A DNA stretch of 35,471 nucleotides from Chara braunii (taxonomy: Eukaryota > Streptophyta > Charophyceae > Charales > Characeae): positions 27,588 through 63,058 of the forward strand of contig BFEA01000288.1 in the NCBI GenBank assembly GCA_003427395.1. The letters are read 5' to 3'. The notes beneath the pieces were generated by a model, which worked only from the letters and a program-made list of their open reading frames with translations, made no database searches and was not told the DNA's origin. This document shows, one piece after another, positions 10,431 through 19,957 of the stretch; position 1 is the first letter of the stretch, and every line of letters starts with the position of its first letter. Position numbers and translations under genes: made by a program.

Positions 10431-10616
10431 GGCAGGGGACTGAGTCATTCAGCTTAGAACCAATATTCATCTTGCCCAGGTTACTTTTAATTATACTCTT
10501 TATTTTTTTTTCTCTTCTTAGTGATATGGCTTAAGGTTGAACCATCCAGCTTGAAAACAATCTCCAACCGCCTGTTCACATGCAAATATAAATAAAATAC
10601 TTCCAGTTATACTTTG

Positions 10617-10684
10617 TTTATATTCATATGCAATTTATATTCATATGCAATTTATATTCATATGCAATTTATATTCATGTGCGT
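10617..10684. repeat. 17-bp tandem repeat, four units
   Basis: TTTATATTCATATGCAA repeats at 10617, 10634 and 10651, with a partial fourth unit at 10668, inside a spacer of the CATTCAGCTTAG array. Confidence 0.9.
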
Positions 10685-11060
10685 GGCTTCAAGCTACACC
10701 ATTCACCTTAGAAACAGTGCTTAGTCTTCCACCAAAATCCTCTCTCATAATAAAACAAGAGACTGAACCATTTAGCTAGGCAAGCCCTCTGAAAACAAAT
10801 AGAGCAACCAACTCGTTCAGATTAGAAACAATGTATGGTCCTTCAAAAAACAAGACATAAAACATAGTACTGGACCATTCAACTTAGAAACAATGCTTAG
10901 TCTTTGGTTGACCCGGTCAAACGCATGCAATACTGTTTTTCTGCCACCTTCCCCCAGTTCATCCCTTAGTCTGCTTTCAATCAGAATAAAATGAAGCTAA
11001 AGTTTTACGCATGTGTTCCTTCCAGTTAATCTGATTTAGTTCTAAAAAAAAGATAAAATC

Positions 11061-11640
11061 ATACGGGAATGCAATCATACGCATCAGACAGACTAAAAGT
11101 ATGTAGTCAAAATAGAGGTATAGTAAGTTCTCATAGGACAAATGAGGTTATACGTGACAGTTCTCTGCCTTCAGAACCTCGCCTAGGTTCCAACATAGCG
11201 CCCGCAATCGGTGGGGCGAACCTCCCACAGAGGCCTTGGCATGGATTACTGGTTGCAATCCCGCCTGCCGCCTTACTCTCTTAACCAATTGACTAGACTG
11301 AGAGTAAGAAGGGCAGATTGAGAATCATTAAGTTGCTCAGATCCCAGAGGGATGCACTGAGACTCGCGTGAGAGGGCCTCGACTCCTTCAAACGCCTGAG
11401 GGGCCCGCAATGGCGTCCAAAACTCGCGACAGGATGGCCAACCAGCAGCCTCATATAAAACAGCGGCACTCTGACGAACCTCCACTTTGCTGCGGTCACC
11501 CCCTTTGCAACCCGTTCACTCCCTCAATGCGTGACATCGTTCCCCTCTGACCAAAATGCTGCTACGCAACCTTAAAGAGCCACGTTCATGTACTGCACAC
11601 CCCCATGCTCTATTTGACATGCTGACAACTACAGCAAACC
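11061..11640. other. No supported gene
   Basis: A few short ORFs on both strands, none with recognisable features. Base composition returns to mixed/GC here, marking the right edge of the AT-rich block. Confidence 0.5.
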
Positions 11641-12430
11641 TCGGCTAAGATAGAGAGGCTACACCCATCGATAAGATGAGCTGGATCAAAATGAATCTTC
11701 TACTAGAACTCGGAAGCATACACCACGCTCTGAAACCATGCGCGTCGAGAGATAGAGAAAGGCTACTTCGGTCAATACGATGAGCAGAGCACCAGCCAAC
11801 AAGTAAGTCTCTAATCTGTTGCTCACCTCACGCTACTTTCGCCGATAGGATGAGCAGNCGATGAGCAGAGCACCAGCCAACAAGTAAGTCTCTAATCTGT
11901 TGCTCACCTCACGCTACTTTCGCCGATAGGATGAGCAGTGGCGCGTACTCAGACAAGTCTCCAACCCCGTGGCTGGACTCACGCCACCTCCACCGAAAAG
12001 ACGAGCAAAACGAATGAATCTTCCGCTAGAACGCAACCCAATACGTTGCCCTCCGTACCAGAGAGGAGTTACTCGAGTCAATAGGATGTGCAGAGTCGAG
12101 ACGAATTTTCTGCAAAAATGCGGAAGTATAAGCTGTCGTGCTTGCAGCCTTCCGCTAGAGCTCGACCAGATATGTACGCCTGTCAGAAACGAGTGCGATC
12201 AGGCAACGAGGATCACCCACACGATACTAATGACGAAGCCTATCGAAGTAATCGCAACAGTTGAAAACACACAGCACAACCTCGATGATGACGAAGAATT
12301 GCGACTACGAAACCATTCATGGCGAACGCAAGAATGTCGATTATCACGACGAACAACAGGGGCCCCCTCTCAACAAATGTGCAAAATGAGAATGAATCTT
12401 CCGGTAGAACATGGAAAGATACATCACCAA
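11640..12430. repeat. Diverged repeat array (CGATAGGATGAGCAG / AATGAATCTTCCGCTAGAAC)
   Basis: Two words recur with drift. One is CGATARGATGAGCAG-like (near 11668, 11776, 11844, 11924 and 12079). The other is AATGAATCTTCYGCTAGAAC-like (near 11690, 12014, 12145 and 12390). They are usually followed by a CGGAAG(C/T)ATA stretch or a relative of it. A 193-codon plus-strand ORF (11969-12550) crosses the array and repeats RMNLP-type residues, so I regard it as repeat-derived rather than a gene. Confidence 0.55.
11778..11938. repeat. Exact 80-bp direct duplication flanking one N
   Basis: 11778-11857 and 11859-11938 are identical over 80 bp, with a single N at 11858 between them. This is the signature of a contig join where overlapping ends were not merged. 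Confidence 0.92.
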
Positions 12431-13149
12431 TTTGAACCTCTCCAACCAGCGGAGTCCATAACTTGCATGGCGCGGAAACCGCGATCTCCACGCCGAATAC
12501 GAGCTTGCCATCGAACCCGCGATGTTCCGAAACCTCCAAGTTCCAACTGACATCGCCCCTCACACATTTTTTTATACAAAACGGGCGTGTTCTGCATTTC
12601 CACCCCGGGGCCGCCGTATCTACCTTCTCCGATACCTGCGCGCACTACTCTTCTTCTGTACCGACTAATTTACTAACTTACTACTAAAACTAATGTCGGA
12701 TTCGGATTCGGCCACTCCAAATACCACAAGATCAACACTTTACCTTACCCGAAACCATCAAGAAACGAGCACGGTTCAGAATCTTCACTCACACTCTCTC
12801 CTCGTTCTTGCTTCCCGACCTCCCACGCATCATCTTTCTCTGCAGCGCCGAAATCAGCCACTAATATTTTGGATTCTAACTTCGTCATTAGATTCGCCAT
12901 GGCCAAAAACGTTGGAAACGAATCTTCATTTGCCCGTTTCCATCGAGGAACGGGCGTGAAGCATCTTCTTACCTTCCCCCTCACCATGCCCGTTTCTTTT
13001 ACCACTGCCATCTCCGACTCCGCTTCACATGCACCTGACGTGAAATCGCGTCCCGATTCATCCTTTTCTTTGCTTCCCCTGTGCTGCCTTCGTACTCCCT
13101 CGCTCTCTTCCTTTCTTCTGCGCTCTCTCTCCCTACACTAGACTGTGCG
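12431..13149. other. No supported gene
   Basis: Short overlapping ORFs on both strands (for example 12869-13141 plus and 12745-13011 minus) show no recognised domain. The sequence is C/T-rich on the plus strand toward 13140. Confidence 0.45.
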
Positions 13150-13432
13150 TTAACTCGGGCACCGCAACGGAGTTGCTTGATACTGACAACAGGACGGTGG
13201 TCGTGGATGTCGAAATCCGCTAAGGAGTGTTTTTCAACTCACTTGCGGACCCAATCAGCCCTGAAGGCCGATGGCACTGCGAAGTAGCGAGTAGGAGGGT
13301 GCGGGCCCGTTGCTAAGTCTGCGGCGTGAGCCTGGGTGATGCGGGTCCCGGTGCCGATCTTGGTGGTAGTAGCAAATATTCAAGTGTGAACTTTGAAGGT
13401 CGAGTGGAGAGGGGTTCCATGTGAACCGCCCC
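13150..13432 (+). rRNA. 26S (LSU) rRNA fragment, sense, degenerate
   Basis: Recognisable nuclear large-subunit rRNA words occur in the right order: GTCGAAATCCGCTAAGGAGT (13210-13229), then an AACTCAC block, GAGTAGGAGGGTGCGG, then GATCTTGGTGGTAGTAGCAA (13357-13376), AATATTCAA, AACTTTGAAGG and GGTTCCATGTGAAC (ending ~13424). The intervening variable region is shorter than in ordinary 26S, and several conserved bases are changed. It is a partial and probably dead copy, not an rDNA unit. The ORFs reported across it are spurious. Confidence 0.82.
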
Positions 13433-13700
13433 AGTCTGGCGCCCCCTAGCCCCTGCCTTAGGCATAGTTCACCATCTTGCGGGCCCCCGGGGGCATGCTC
13501 ACACTAAAACCTCTTATAGCAGATGGGGGGGGGGGGACTGTACCCCCGCAGTGACCCCCGCCACCCTCATTGTTTTTTGCCTCGTGAGCTAGTTACCCAC
13601 CGGCTTGCATGCATGCTGAACTCCCCTGTCCGAGTTTCAAGACGGCAGATGAGGAATTCTGCCACCATCCAGAACCCGCAGGAACCCGAGCGGGCCCGCC
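13433..13700 (-). rRNA. 26S (LSU) rRNA fragment, antisense, degenerate
   Basis: The plus strand reads AGGCATAGTTCACCATCTTG (13460-13479), then GGCATGCTCACACT (13491-13504), later CCGAGTTTCAAGACGG (13630-13645). These are the complements of conserved 26S words, the last being close to the widely used LR3 primer site. Their order matches antisense 26S, from roughly position 850 back to 650 of the gene. Sequence between them is strongly diverged. It directly abuts the sense fragment, which comes from farther downstream in 26S, so the two pieces were rearranged. Confidence 0.72.
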
Positions 13701-13951
13701 AAAAGAGGTGCGTGATCAACGTGCTCGACTGCCGTGATGGTCACCCGTGGGGACAATGTACTAGTTGAGCCAGGCCTGTCGGTCCCGACATAGGTCTCGG
13801 AACCGACCATCGAGTCAAGGACATTAGTAAGAGTGAAAGTACAAAAAAAAATAATAAGAATAAGAATAAACACGTGGGACACACGCAAAAAAAGGTGGCG
13901 AGGAACCGCACATTCCGCTGGCCTGTCATGTCATGCACACCCAAGCCGCGT
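13701..13951. other. Flank between rDNA relic and LTR; nothing recognised
   Basis: About 250 bp with only short ORFs. It contains an A-rich stretch (AAAAAAAAATAATAAGAATA-like, 13841-13870). The last five bases before the LTR (CGCGT, 13947-13951) would be the left target-site copy if one exists, but no matching copy can be found at the other, damaged end. Confidence 0.4.
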
Positions 13952-14260
13952 TGTGACGCCCAACCCCACACCCAGCGCGACTTCCTGATCGGAGTGGGAT
14001 GTGGGCCTGGAAGTGCGAAAAGGGGTGTGCCAAGGATTTTTGGGAAAGTGGGGGTGGAGTCCCAGGTCGGAACTGAGATTTCCTGTGGCAAGGTTTCCGG
14101 GGCATAGATGCAATAAGACTAAGGGCGGGTTACTTCCGGTCTGATGGCGGTCGATGTCGTGCAGTCGTAAGGCAGATGGCATGCGTGGTGCATCAGAGGC
14201 AGTCCGATCCGTCTGTTTTGGTGATGGCGGTTCGAGAGAGACTCGTGCGGGCTACAGTTC

Positions 14261-14821
14261 TTAGAAGTCGGATCTTCGGGGGCCGACACGTGGCATCCGT
14301 CGCCGCGTGTTACAGTTAGGCTCCGTAGGGCTGGGGGGTTGGTGGTAGCTACGTCGTCGGCAGTTCCTGCACGGCGTGCGGGGCCAATACGGGGCGATGG
14401 AATTCCACGGTACCACCGTGAGTTGGTGATACGGGAGGAGGATACGGGAGGGAGGGAAATTAGTAGTGATGACGACGAAGCCGGGGCTTATGAAGTACTG
14501 CGTGTTGTACGTAGTTGGGTAATAGGGGCACCTCGGATCGCTGGTTACAGCACAGCGAAACTCCCTGGGACACAATCGGTTCTCGGTTAGGCAGGGAAAT
14601 TTCAAACGTCTCTGCCTAAGTTCCTCTCTTACCCAAGGGTCGAAGTACTCTGAGTCCCATGAGTCCGACATCTTATCATTGCGGCGTAATGGAAACTTTC
14701 CGCACGCATCTAACCGGCAAGGGGATTTTCCATATATGATATCGAAAATTCCTATCCGTTTAGGTGCGTGGGGAAAGGAAAATTCTCGCCTACCCGATAC
14801 CAGAGGTGTCAAGTTTGTCAA
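14261..14821 (-). CDS. ORF inside the 3' LTR, also present in the 5' LTR
   Basis: A 186-codon frame on the element's sense strand within the LTR, with no recognised domain. It is Arg/Pro/Cys-containing and begins MTNLTPLVSG; an internal Met at MSDSWDSEYFDPWVREELRQ is shared with the other LTR copy (23603-24154). The two copies remain open over most of the same span despite many substitutions, then diverge in frame at the C-terminal side. It could be a real LTR-encoded or read-through peptide, or chance in GC-rich DNA. Confidence 0.22.
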   Translation of the reverse strand: MTNLTPLVSGRREFSFPHAPKRIGIFDIIYGKSPCRLDACGKFPLRRNDKMSDSWDSEYFDPWVREELRQRRLKFPCLTENRLCPREFRCAVTSDPRCPYYPTTYNTQYFISPGFVVITTNFPPSRILLPYHQLTVVPWNSIAPYWPRTPCRNCRRRSYHQPPSPTEPNCNTRRRMPRVGPRRSDF

Positions 14822-15683
14822 TGGTTGCGAATCGGCGTGCGTGGATACGTGTAGGCTGCGCAGATCAGATCGCGCTTACACGTATCCCCGCGAGGTATTC
14901 GCTTGTTCTAGAAAAATGAGAGCCTAATTCCTTATGCAAAATCGCCATGTGCCATAAACAACTACCCAATCGTCTAATCATTCAGTGATTCCACAAGCAA
15001 TAATTGTCGAGCATGCAAGGTGTTATCACACATCAGACATCGCGACAACATCAGAACAACAACAGATCAAAGTGATAAGCAATAATGGAAGCAATTATGA
15101 CGATTGTGCAAAAATTTTTACTATGCTTATGGGTGTATCAAAAGGGCAAGCAAAGGCAAGGACCGGACAAAAGAAAAACGACAGACATAACATTCATTCA
15201 TCCAGTTATTTGACAGATTACACGATAGTTGAGATCAAGATCAATCGCAAAACAAGTGTGGGCTGAAACCGAGGCAAGGATTCCGAAAAACGAGAGAAAA
15301 CGGTCAGGTCGCCCTGAGCCGAGATCAAAATTTATATACAAAAGCAAAGAGGGAGATAAGACAAAGAAAATTGTAATTCCACGTCCATCAACCTCAGCTC
15401 CCTCTTCCTCTCTCTCTCTCTCCCCGATGCGGACAGTCCGTCAAGACGCATCAACCCACGAAGTCGTCACCCCGCTTAGTCCTCCTGCACCCGTCAGGTT
15501 CGCCCGCGCGCTACAGTCCATTGTAGCCCTACGTGTCAACCCCCCGCATTCGGCACCAGCTTGTCGGGTCGCCCGACTCCCACTTCAACTCACCTCTTAC
15601 TTCGCTCGTGAGCCGACCCTCACTGATCGCGCTACCCCGAGATTCCAACAGCTGGTTAAGAGAGCTATCTAATCGCGCAGCTG

Positions 15684-15706
15684 GAATTTATAGCGTGCAT
15701 GCATGC
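15684..15706 (-). promoter_or_regulatory. LTR TATA box with adjacent RY-type palindrome (left LTR)
   Basis: The minus strand reads CTATAAATTC (15693-15684), preceded immediately upstream by a GCATGCATGC palindrome. Both features are retained in the right LTR (25267-25276 and next to it). Position and strand fit the U3 core promoter of the minus-strand element, with transcript start expected ~30 bp to the left. Confidence 0.6.
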
Positions 15707-16443
15707 GTGAAGAACATAGAATTACAGGGACTTAGAAAGAAGATTAGGAGAGGGAGCGCCTATGTTCTGGATTGACAAACCGCGGCATGGGGGACATAGC
15801 CACTCTCCACGCATCGATCCGAGCATGCAGGCCGCGGGCTAACTAGGCACAGCAAGAGGGAAGGAGAGAGCGGGAAAGACAAAGCTCAAGAATAAAGATA
15901 CAGTTACAATGGAGGCCGCCCAAGATTACAGTTACTCGCAAGATTAAGGGCGCCGACTAATCAGAGCTTCGTTGCAGCCACAAAAAGAAGAGCGCAAGCA
16001 CAAGCAGCGCGTGACAAAAGAAATTCCAAATTCCTAAATTCCTAGCTAATGCAAAATAAAATATTAATTCCGAAAAGAACATCCGAAGTTCCGAGAGCCG
16101 TTAGGGCTCGACAAGATTCAAAAGGAAAAAAAATAAAATTTTGAAAGGAACGAAGCAAAATTCGCGCGCGATCTTCGTGCCTCAAATCCGACAACAGAAC
16201 AGGAAAGAAGCGCCGTCAACCATTATGAATCGCGCCTTGTCGACGCGACAGCCACTTAATTAGCCATCTCGGGACTTGCCCGGCCCTGAACCTAGCCATC
16301 CGAAAAGAAGCGACGCAAAAGGACGAAAAAGCGAGGATACCGATGCAATTTTCCCTCAATCCCGATCTCCCGTAATTGGCCCATCCTTCCCATCTTAGGA
16401 CCCCTGTCATCGCGCAGAAAATCGCGCGGAACAAAAATTGGTT

Positions 16444-16459
16444 CGTCACATATGTGACG
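16444..16459. other. 16-bp perfect palindrome at the LTR edge
   Basis: CGTCACATATGTGACG consists of an LTR-type end CGTCACA, a TA, and an LTR-type start TGTGACG. On the minus strand, the 11 bases before the TA (TGGGCGTCACA) equal the final 11 bases of the left LTR at 13952. Confidence 0.7.
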
Positions 16460-17158
16460 CCCAGGGGGTTCCAATCTTAAGCAAGCTCCTGCTTGCTTGA
16501 ATCATGACACGTGTCGATCACTCTAATCGATCGCTACGCAGAGCTTTCTACATTGCCACCAAGCGTGCAAAGGAGTGTGGAAGTCATCCAAGGTGGCAAA
16601 CGTGGCTCTCTCCTAAACATTCCTTAGGAAGGGCTCTCGTCAATCCAAGAAGGGGATTATTCGCGTCAATCAGCCATGCATCAATGACCAGCGGGAAGGG
16701 GAAAGGGAAGACGATACATGGGGGCATGGCGAGGGGGTGGATTAGTCAGGAGTGGGGGTAGAAAGTGTTCCAACCTCACGACTGTCTCTGGAAGCTCCTG
16801 ATATCGGATGATCCGGTGGAAGCGAGGTAATCAATTACCAGTACGGGGGAGGGAGGCGAGATAGTCGGGGTAAAGGGTGGTGAAAGTTCGGAAGAGTGCC
16901 GTGCGGAAGTGATCGTGGTTTTCACATGCGGGGATAGTCCCCGTGATCATGGAGTAAACCTCGACGATGTTGTGGCCTCGCCAAGCGGCACTGAAGAGAA
17001 GGGCATGGAGACAGAAGACAAGGGTGGCACACCGGGTAGAGGGATGGGGATGAACCGTAACAACAAGACGGGTGGCGTAGAAGAAGCGGAAGGTGTCGAT
17101 TGGGAAGGGATTGCAGGGGAAGGTGATGCGGGTAGTGATCTGGCGGAGGGTGAGGTGG

Positions 17159-18713
17159 TCAAGGGGACGACGGGATAAGGACCCGGGACGAAGCCCGATG
17201 CCCCGCATCGGTACGAGCTTGAACTGGTGGACGGGCGGAGGTGGAGGGGGAGGGGGATCGGCTTCGTCGCCGTCGGGGCGGTGCGCTCGAAGTCTGGGCA
17301 ACAAGGTCCCCATCGTCGTTCTTGGGTGGCTCGGGATCCTTGGTTGGGTCATTCGGGATCGGAAAATCCACTTCACTTGCGAACTCTAGCAGCTGCTTCC
17401 CAGCTGCGATCTCCTCTCTCCTTCGCGCCACCTTAGGATCCTCCTCGTGAGGCTCTGCGCGATCCGCCTCTTCACCCAAGGTCTCCCACTCAGATTCCTG
17501 CTCTCCTTCGAACTGGTCCTCTTCTTCTTCTTCTTCTTTACCCGACTCTTCCTCGCTATATTCATTGTAACTTCCTTCTTTCGGGGTTTCCTCTTCTTCT
17601 TCCTCGTCGTTCTGCTCTTCGTCCTCTTCCTCCTCTTCTTCTATCGTTACCGCTTCGTTCTCGGATGTCGTTCGAGGCTGAAAGAAGGCGAGGTCGATTA
17701 TCCCCCGCCGGTCCAGGTATTATTGTTGCGATGGCGGGTTGTTGTCACTTCCCGGCCCCTCGAGGCAGGCCAACCACTATAGGTAAGGCGTCAGAGTTCG
17801 TGAAAGGACGTGCGAGACGGGGCTTTCATCACTCTACGAAACGATATCGAGAGGACTCGGAGATCGTCGGCCAGCTGCGCGAGGGGAATCGTGAGCTCCT
17901 GTACGATCTGCTGTCGATGGCCGGGCCGCACCGATCCGAATAGAAATTCGAGGAGGTATCCTTCTGCCTCCGTCCTCCAAGCTTGGATGATCAGCAACTC
18001 CACGTATTCAATCCAGGCGCGGGGCTCTATGTCCCTCGTCCACGTCAGCTGCACTCCGACCATACACACTGAAAGATCGGCGAAGTGCTCGCACCACCGT
18101 TCCCACTGTCTTCGATCGAGGAGGGGAACAGCGAGGGACTCCAGACGAAAGGAGAAACGGGGGCAAAGGTCAGACTGCCAGAAGGTAGGGAAGAGAGATG
18201 GGAGAGTGAAGGTAGAGAGATGAGAGCGGTTCATTGAGGACGCTGGAAGGGAACGAGCTCCGGGAGCACCACCAAGGGCTCGTGTCGAGACGTTTGGAGC
18301 CCTCCGACGTCGATGCCCTCCGTGGGTACAAGATTTTCGTCGCGGCGCGTAAGCCACTGATTCCACTCTGCTGCCAACTGCTGGCCCCACTCCCCTAGTG
18401 ACGTCCGGATGGTCGTGTGTCGTAGAGGGCTGATCGCGCTAATGTCACCGCTGAAGATGACGACGGTGGACACGTGGCTAACTCCTGGTGCGGACAGCCG
18501 TCGAACCGCCGTCGGCTCTGCCAATACGACCGCTTGTCGATGGCCCGTGAACCAGAACTCCGCCGCCACGTACACCCCGGTACTGTTGAAGAACTGCGTG
18601 AGCCGTAGAAGATCTAGACTGAATCGCGGGTGATGAACTTGCCGAATTGTCGAAATGTCGCCACGTGGTGCCAGCATGTGATCGCCGAGAACCCGCTCAG
18701 TGAGAAAACCCAT
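17159..18713 (-). pseudogene. Third ORF downstream of integrase (unknown, charge-rich), frameshifted
   Basis: At least three reading-frame pieces follow each other on the minus strand. 18713-18231 encodes an unrecognised 160-residue stretch starting MGFLTERVLGDHM. From ~18240 to 17791 another frame contains an aromatic-rich region (RRQWERWCEHFADLSVCMV) and the phrase LLEFLFGSVRPGHRQQIVQE. The third (17690-17159) is a long Glu-rich tract, a helical-looking KVARRREEIAAGKQLLEFA segment, then a basic PPRRRRSRSPSPST tail and a stop. It sits where some plant Ty3 elements carry an env-like or accessory ORF, but no signal peptide or transmembrane segment is visible, so I do not call it env. I recall similar acid-then-SRSPSPS proteins among Chara braunii predictions (unverified). 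The frameshifts make it a pseudogene in this copy. Confidence 0.5.
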
Positions 18714-19088
18714 GGCGATGGCGATGGGGACAGAGTAAGAGAATCAGAAGGGGATAAAAGTGATAAGGAATCGTCGTTCTCCTTTGTAGCGAAGGAGGAG
18801 GCAGACACAGCTGGAGATGGAGAGGAAGAGAGAAGACGTAGATAGGACACGTGGCGGACGATCGGTCGAGCCGATCGGCTTCCCGAGACCTCCTGCACGA
18901 GGCGCACGGTGTTCACTCCATTCGGGCCGAGTTCGATCACACAAAATCGCCCGAAGAATCATGGCGCTATCTTCCCTTGACGAGCATATTTCCAGGTCCC
19001 CTAATTTATGCTGGGGCCGTGGTCCCGCATTCCCATTTCGGGCCTCGTAGCTACGGACCTGTCGGTCGTGGGCCAACTCAGTCATTTT
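18714..19088. other. Spacer between integrase and the third ORF
   Basis: About 375 bp of the element with overlapping short frames but nothing recognised. It could hold a leader or splice acceptor for the third ORF. Confidence 0.45.
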
Positions 19089-19957
19089 CTAGCGCTTTCG
19101 GGTTAATCGGGGAAGGGACCATTCCATCAGCTCCATGTGCCGCTTGGCCTTGTCCCGAACCGTAGCTCTCGTGGGCCGTTAGTTCAATGAGGATTCATCG
19201 GGGAGGCTCGGTATCGAGACACAGGCTACACTATTGGTTCGTAATTGGAAGGGGCTAAGGCCCATCGATTCGTGGGGCGTTCCCCGATGGACCGCCAGGA
19301 TATGATCTACGATATCGGGCCAGGGCCTCGAGTCCCGTGCGGCGATGTTTCGTCGCAGTGTTGTCTTTATCATCCGATTTGTGTTTTCTACCAGGCAGTT
19401 AGACTGTGATATGTGGGGTGCAGTGTTCCGAATGGCGACGCCATGTACGACCAGATTCCTTAAAACTTCTCCTCTGAATTCTACCCCATTATCGATGAGG
19501 ATTTCCTCTGTGTCCTGGTGCATCCCTAGAAACCGATTGACGTATCGCGCAATTTCCACCGCCTGTCGTGTACGACACGGATATGCCTCAATCCATTTCA
19601 AAAAGTGGTCTACGAATACCAGTAGGATTGAATACTCGCAACTATTAGGTCCAGGGGGCACCATAATATCGGTAGTATCCATTCTAACCCTTTGAAACGG
19701 CCGTTCAAGTTCAACTACCGTCGGTACTATCGATCTTGGCGGCTGGATCGGCGCCTTGTCAGCAGCGCAAACTTGGCAGTTCGCGACGATGAATTTGACA
19801 TCATCGCGAATATTGGACCAATACCATTCGTTCTTGTCGATTGTCGCTTCCGTGATCCGTACGGCAAAATGGGCTGCAGTTTTCTCATGCGCCATCTTAA
19901 CCCAGTCATACCTCATGAACGGGTGCGGTACTACCATCCAAATCCCACTACCATCCG
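19089..19957 (-). pseudogene. Ty3/gypsy integrase remnant
   Basis: Minus strand, open from 20009 to an in-frame TAA at 19181-19179, then in the same frame to a TAG at 19091-19089. Counting from the Met at 20009, the zinc-binding domain has His pairs at ~41 and 47 (HEKTAAH) and Cys at ~78 and 81 (CQVC). The catalytic core keeps Asp in MDTTD, Asp in IDNGVEF and Glu in CLVENTN, about 35 residues apart for the last two. Thus all metal-binding and catalytic positions are still present. After the TAA the frame continues with a basic RDKAKRHMELMEW segment, so the TAA is premature and cuts the C-terminus. The N-terminal codons before ~19957 belong to a shifted RT frame, because the element has lost the DNA between RT and integrase. 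Inactive as a polyprotein. Confidence 0.9.
19930..19957. other. Deletion junction replacing RNase H, with direct-repeat microhomology
   Basis: ACTACCATCC occurs at 19930-19939 and again at 19948-19957. To the right is RT sequence ending just after YMDD (VYSETF). To the left is the start of the integrase zinc domain (VPHPF). The RT connection and whole RNase H domain, normally several hundred codons, are missing, and the frame changes across the junction. Confidence 0.75.

Larger units (their letters stand above)
10250..10905. repeat. Eight-copy interspersed ~35-bp repeat (CATTCAGCTTAGAAACAAT)
   Basis: Copies begin near 10250, 10330, 10438, 10536, 10690, 10761, 10808 and 10868. The core is CCATTCAGCTTAGAAACAAT, usually preceded by GACTGA or similar and followed by GCTTAGTC. 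All are on the same strand, with 47-154 bp of unrelated AT-rich sequence between them. Confidence 0.8.
7651..11060. other. AT-rich ORF-free block, probable old LTR relic
   Basis: About 3.4 kb with no ORF of 60 codons on either strand, clearly more AT-rich than its neighbours. It contains a GTCACAACACCC-like motif near 8274, the phrase GTTGGATCGAGCTGAAAC (9403-9420), and repeats around CTCCCCTATA (9590-10060). All of these remind me of sequence commonly seen in the LTRs of plant Ty3/gypsy elements (memory, not a search). Neither a primer site nor paired LTR ends were found, so the boundaries are those of the ORF-free stretch, not of a proven element. Confidence 0.3.
13952..16450 (-). repeat. 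3' LTR (left copy)
   Basis: The segment 13952-15912 is shared with the right LTR. The left end is TGTGACGCCC. If the LTR runs on to 16450 it ends CGTCACA, giving perfect 7-bp terminal inverted repeats (TGTGACG/CGTCACA) and a 2.5-kb LTR. If it stops where similarity to the right copy ends (~15908, ...GTTACA), it is ~1.96 kb. I favour the longer version, with the right copy truncated, but a convincing polypurine tract is absent next to either end. On the minus strand a TATA box and a long ORF lie inside. Confidence 0.7.

Noticed and set aside
10250-10905. CRISPR-like array
   Set aside because: Repeats are degenerate, spacers range from ~10 to >100 bp, no cas genes are present and the context is eukaryotic.
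11969-12550. 193-codon plus-strand ORF as a gene
   Set aside because: It lies in a diverged repeat array, repeats its own residues, and shows no domain or coding signal I can defend.
13081-13287. ORFs at 13.1-13.3 kb and 13.5-13.8 kb as proteins
   Set aside because: The DNA is recognisable 26S rRNA in sense or antisense, so the translations are spurious.
16831-17376. 181-codon minus-strand ORF as a separate gene
   Set aside because: It overlaps the third ORF of the retroelement in another frame. Its Pro run comes from the same GC-rich repeat, and the rest is likely 3' untranslated element sequence.
17447-17782. Hydrophobic plus-strand ORF resembling a membrane protein
   Set aside because: It is the antisense shadow of the Glu-rich tract: GAA/GAG codons read as TTC/CTC (Phe/Leu) on the other strand.
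17159-18713. Retroviral-type envelope gene
   Set aside because: Position fits, but no signal peptide, furin-like site or transmembrane anchor is visible in any frame.
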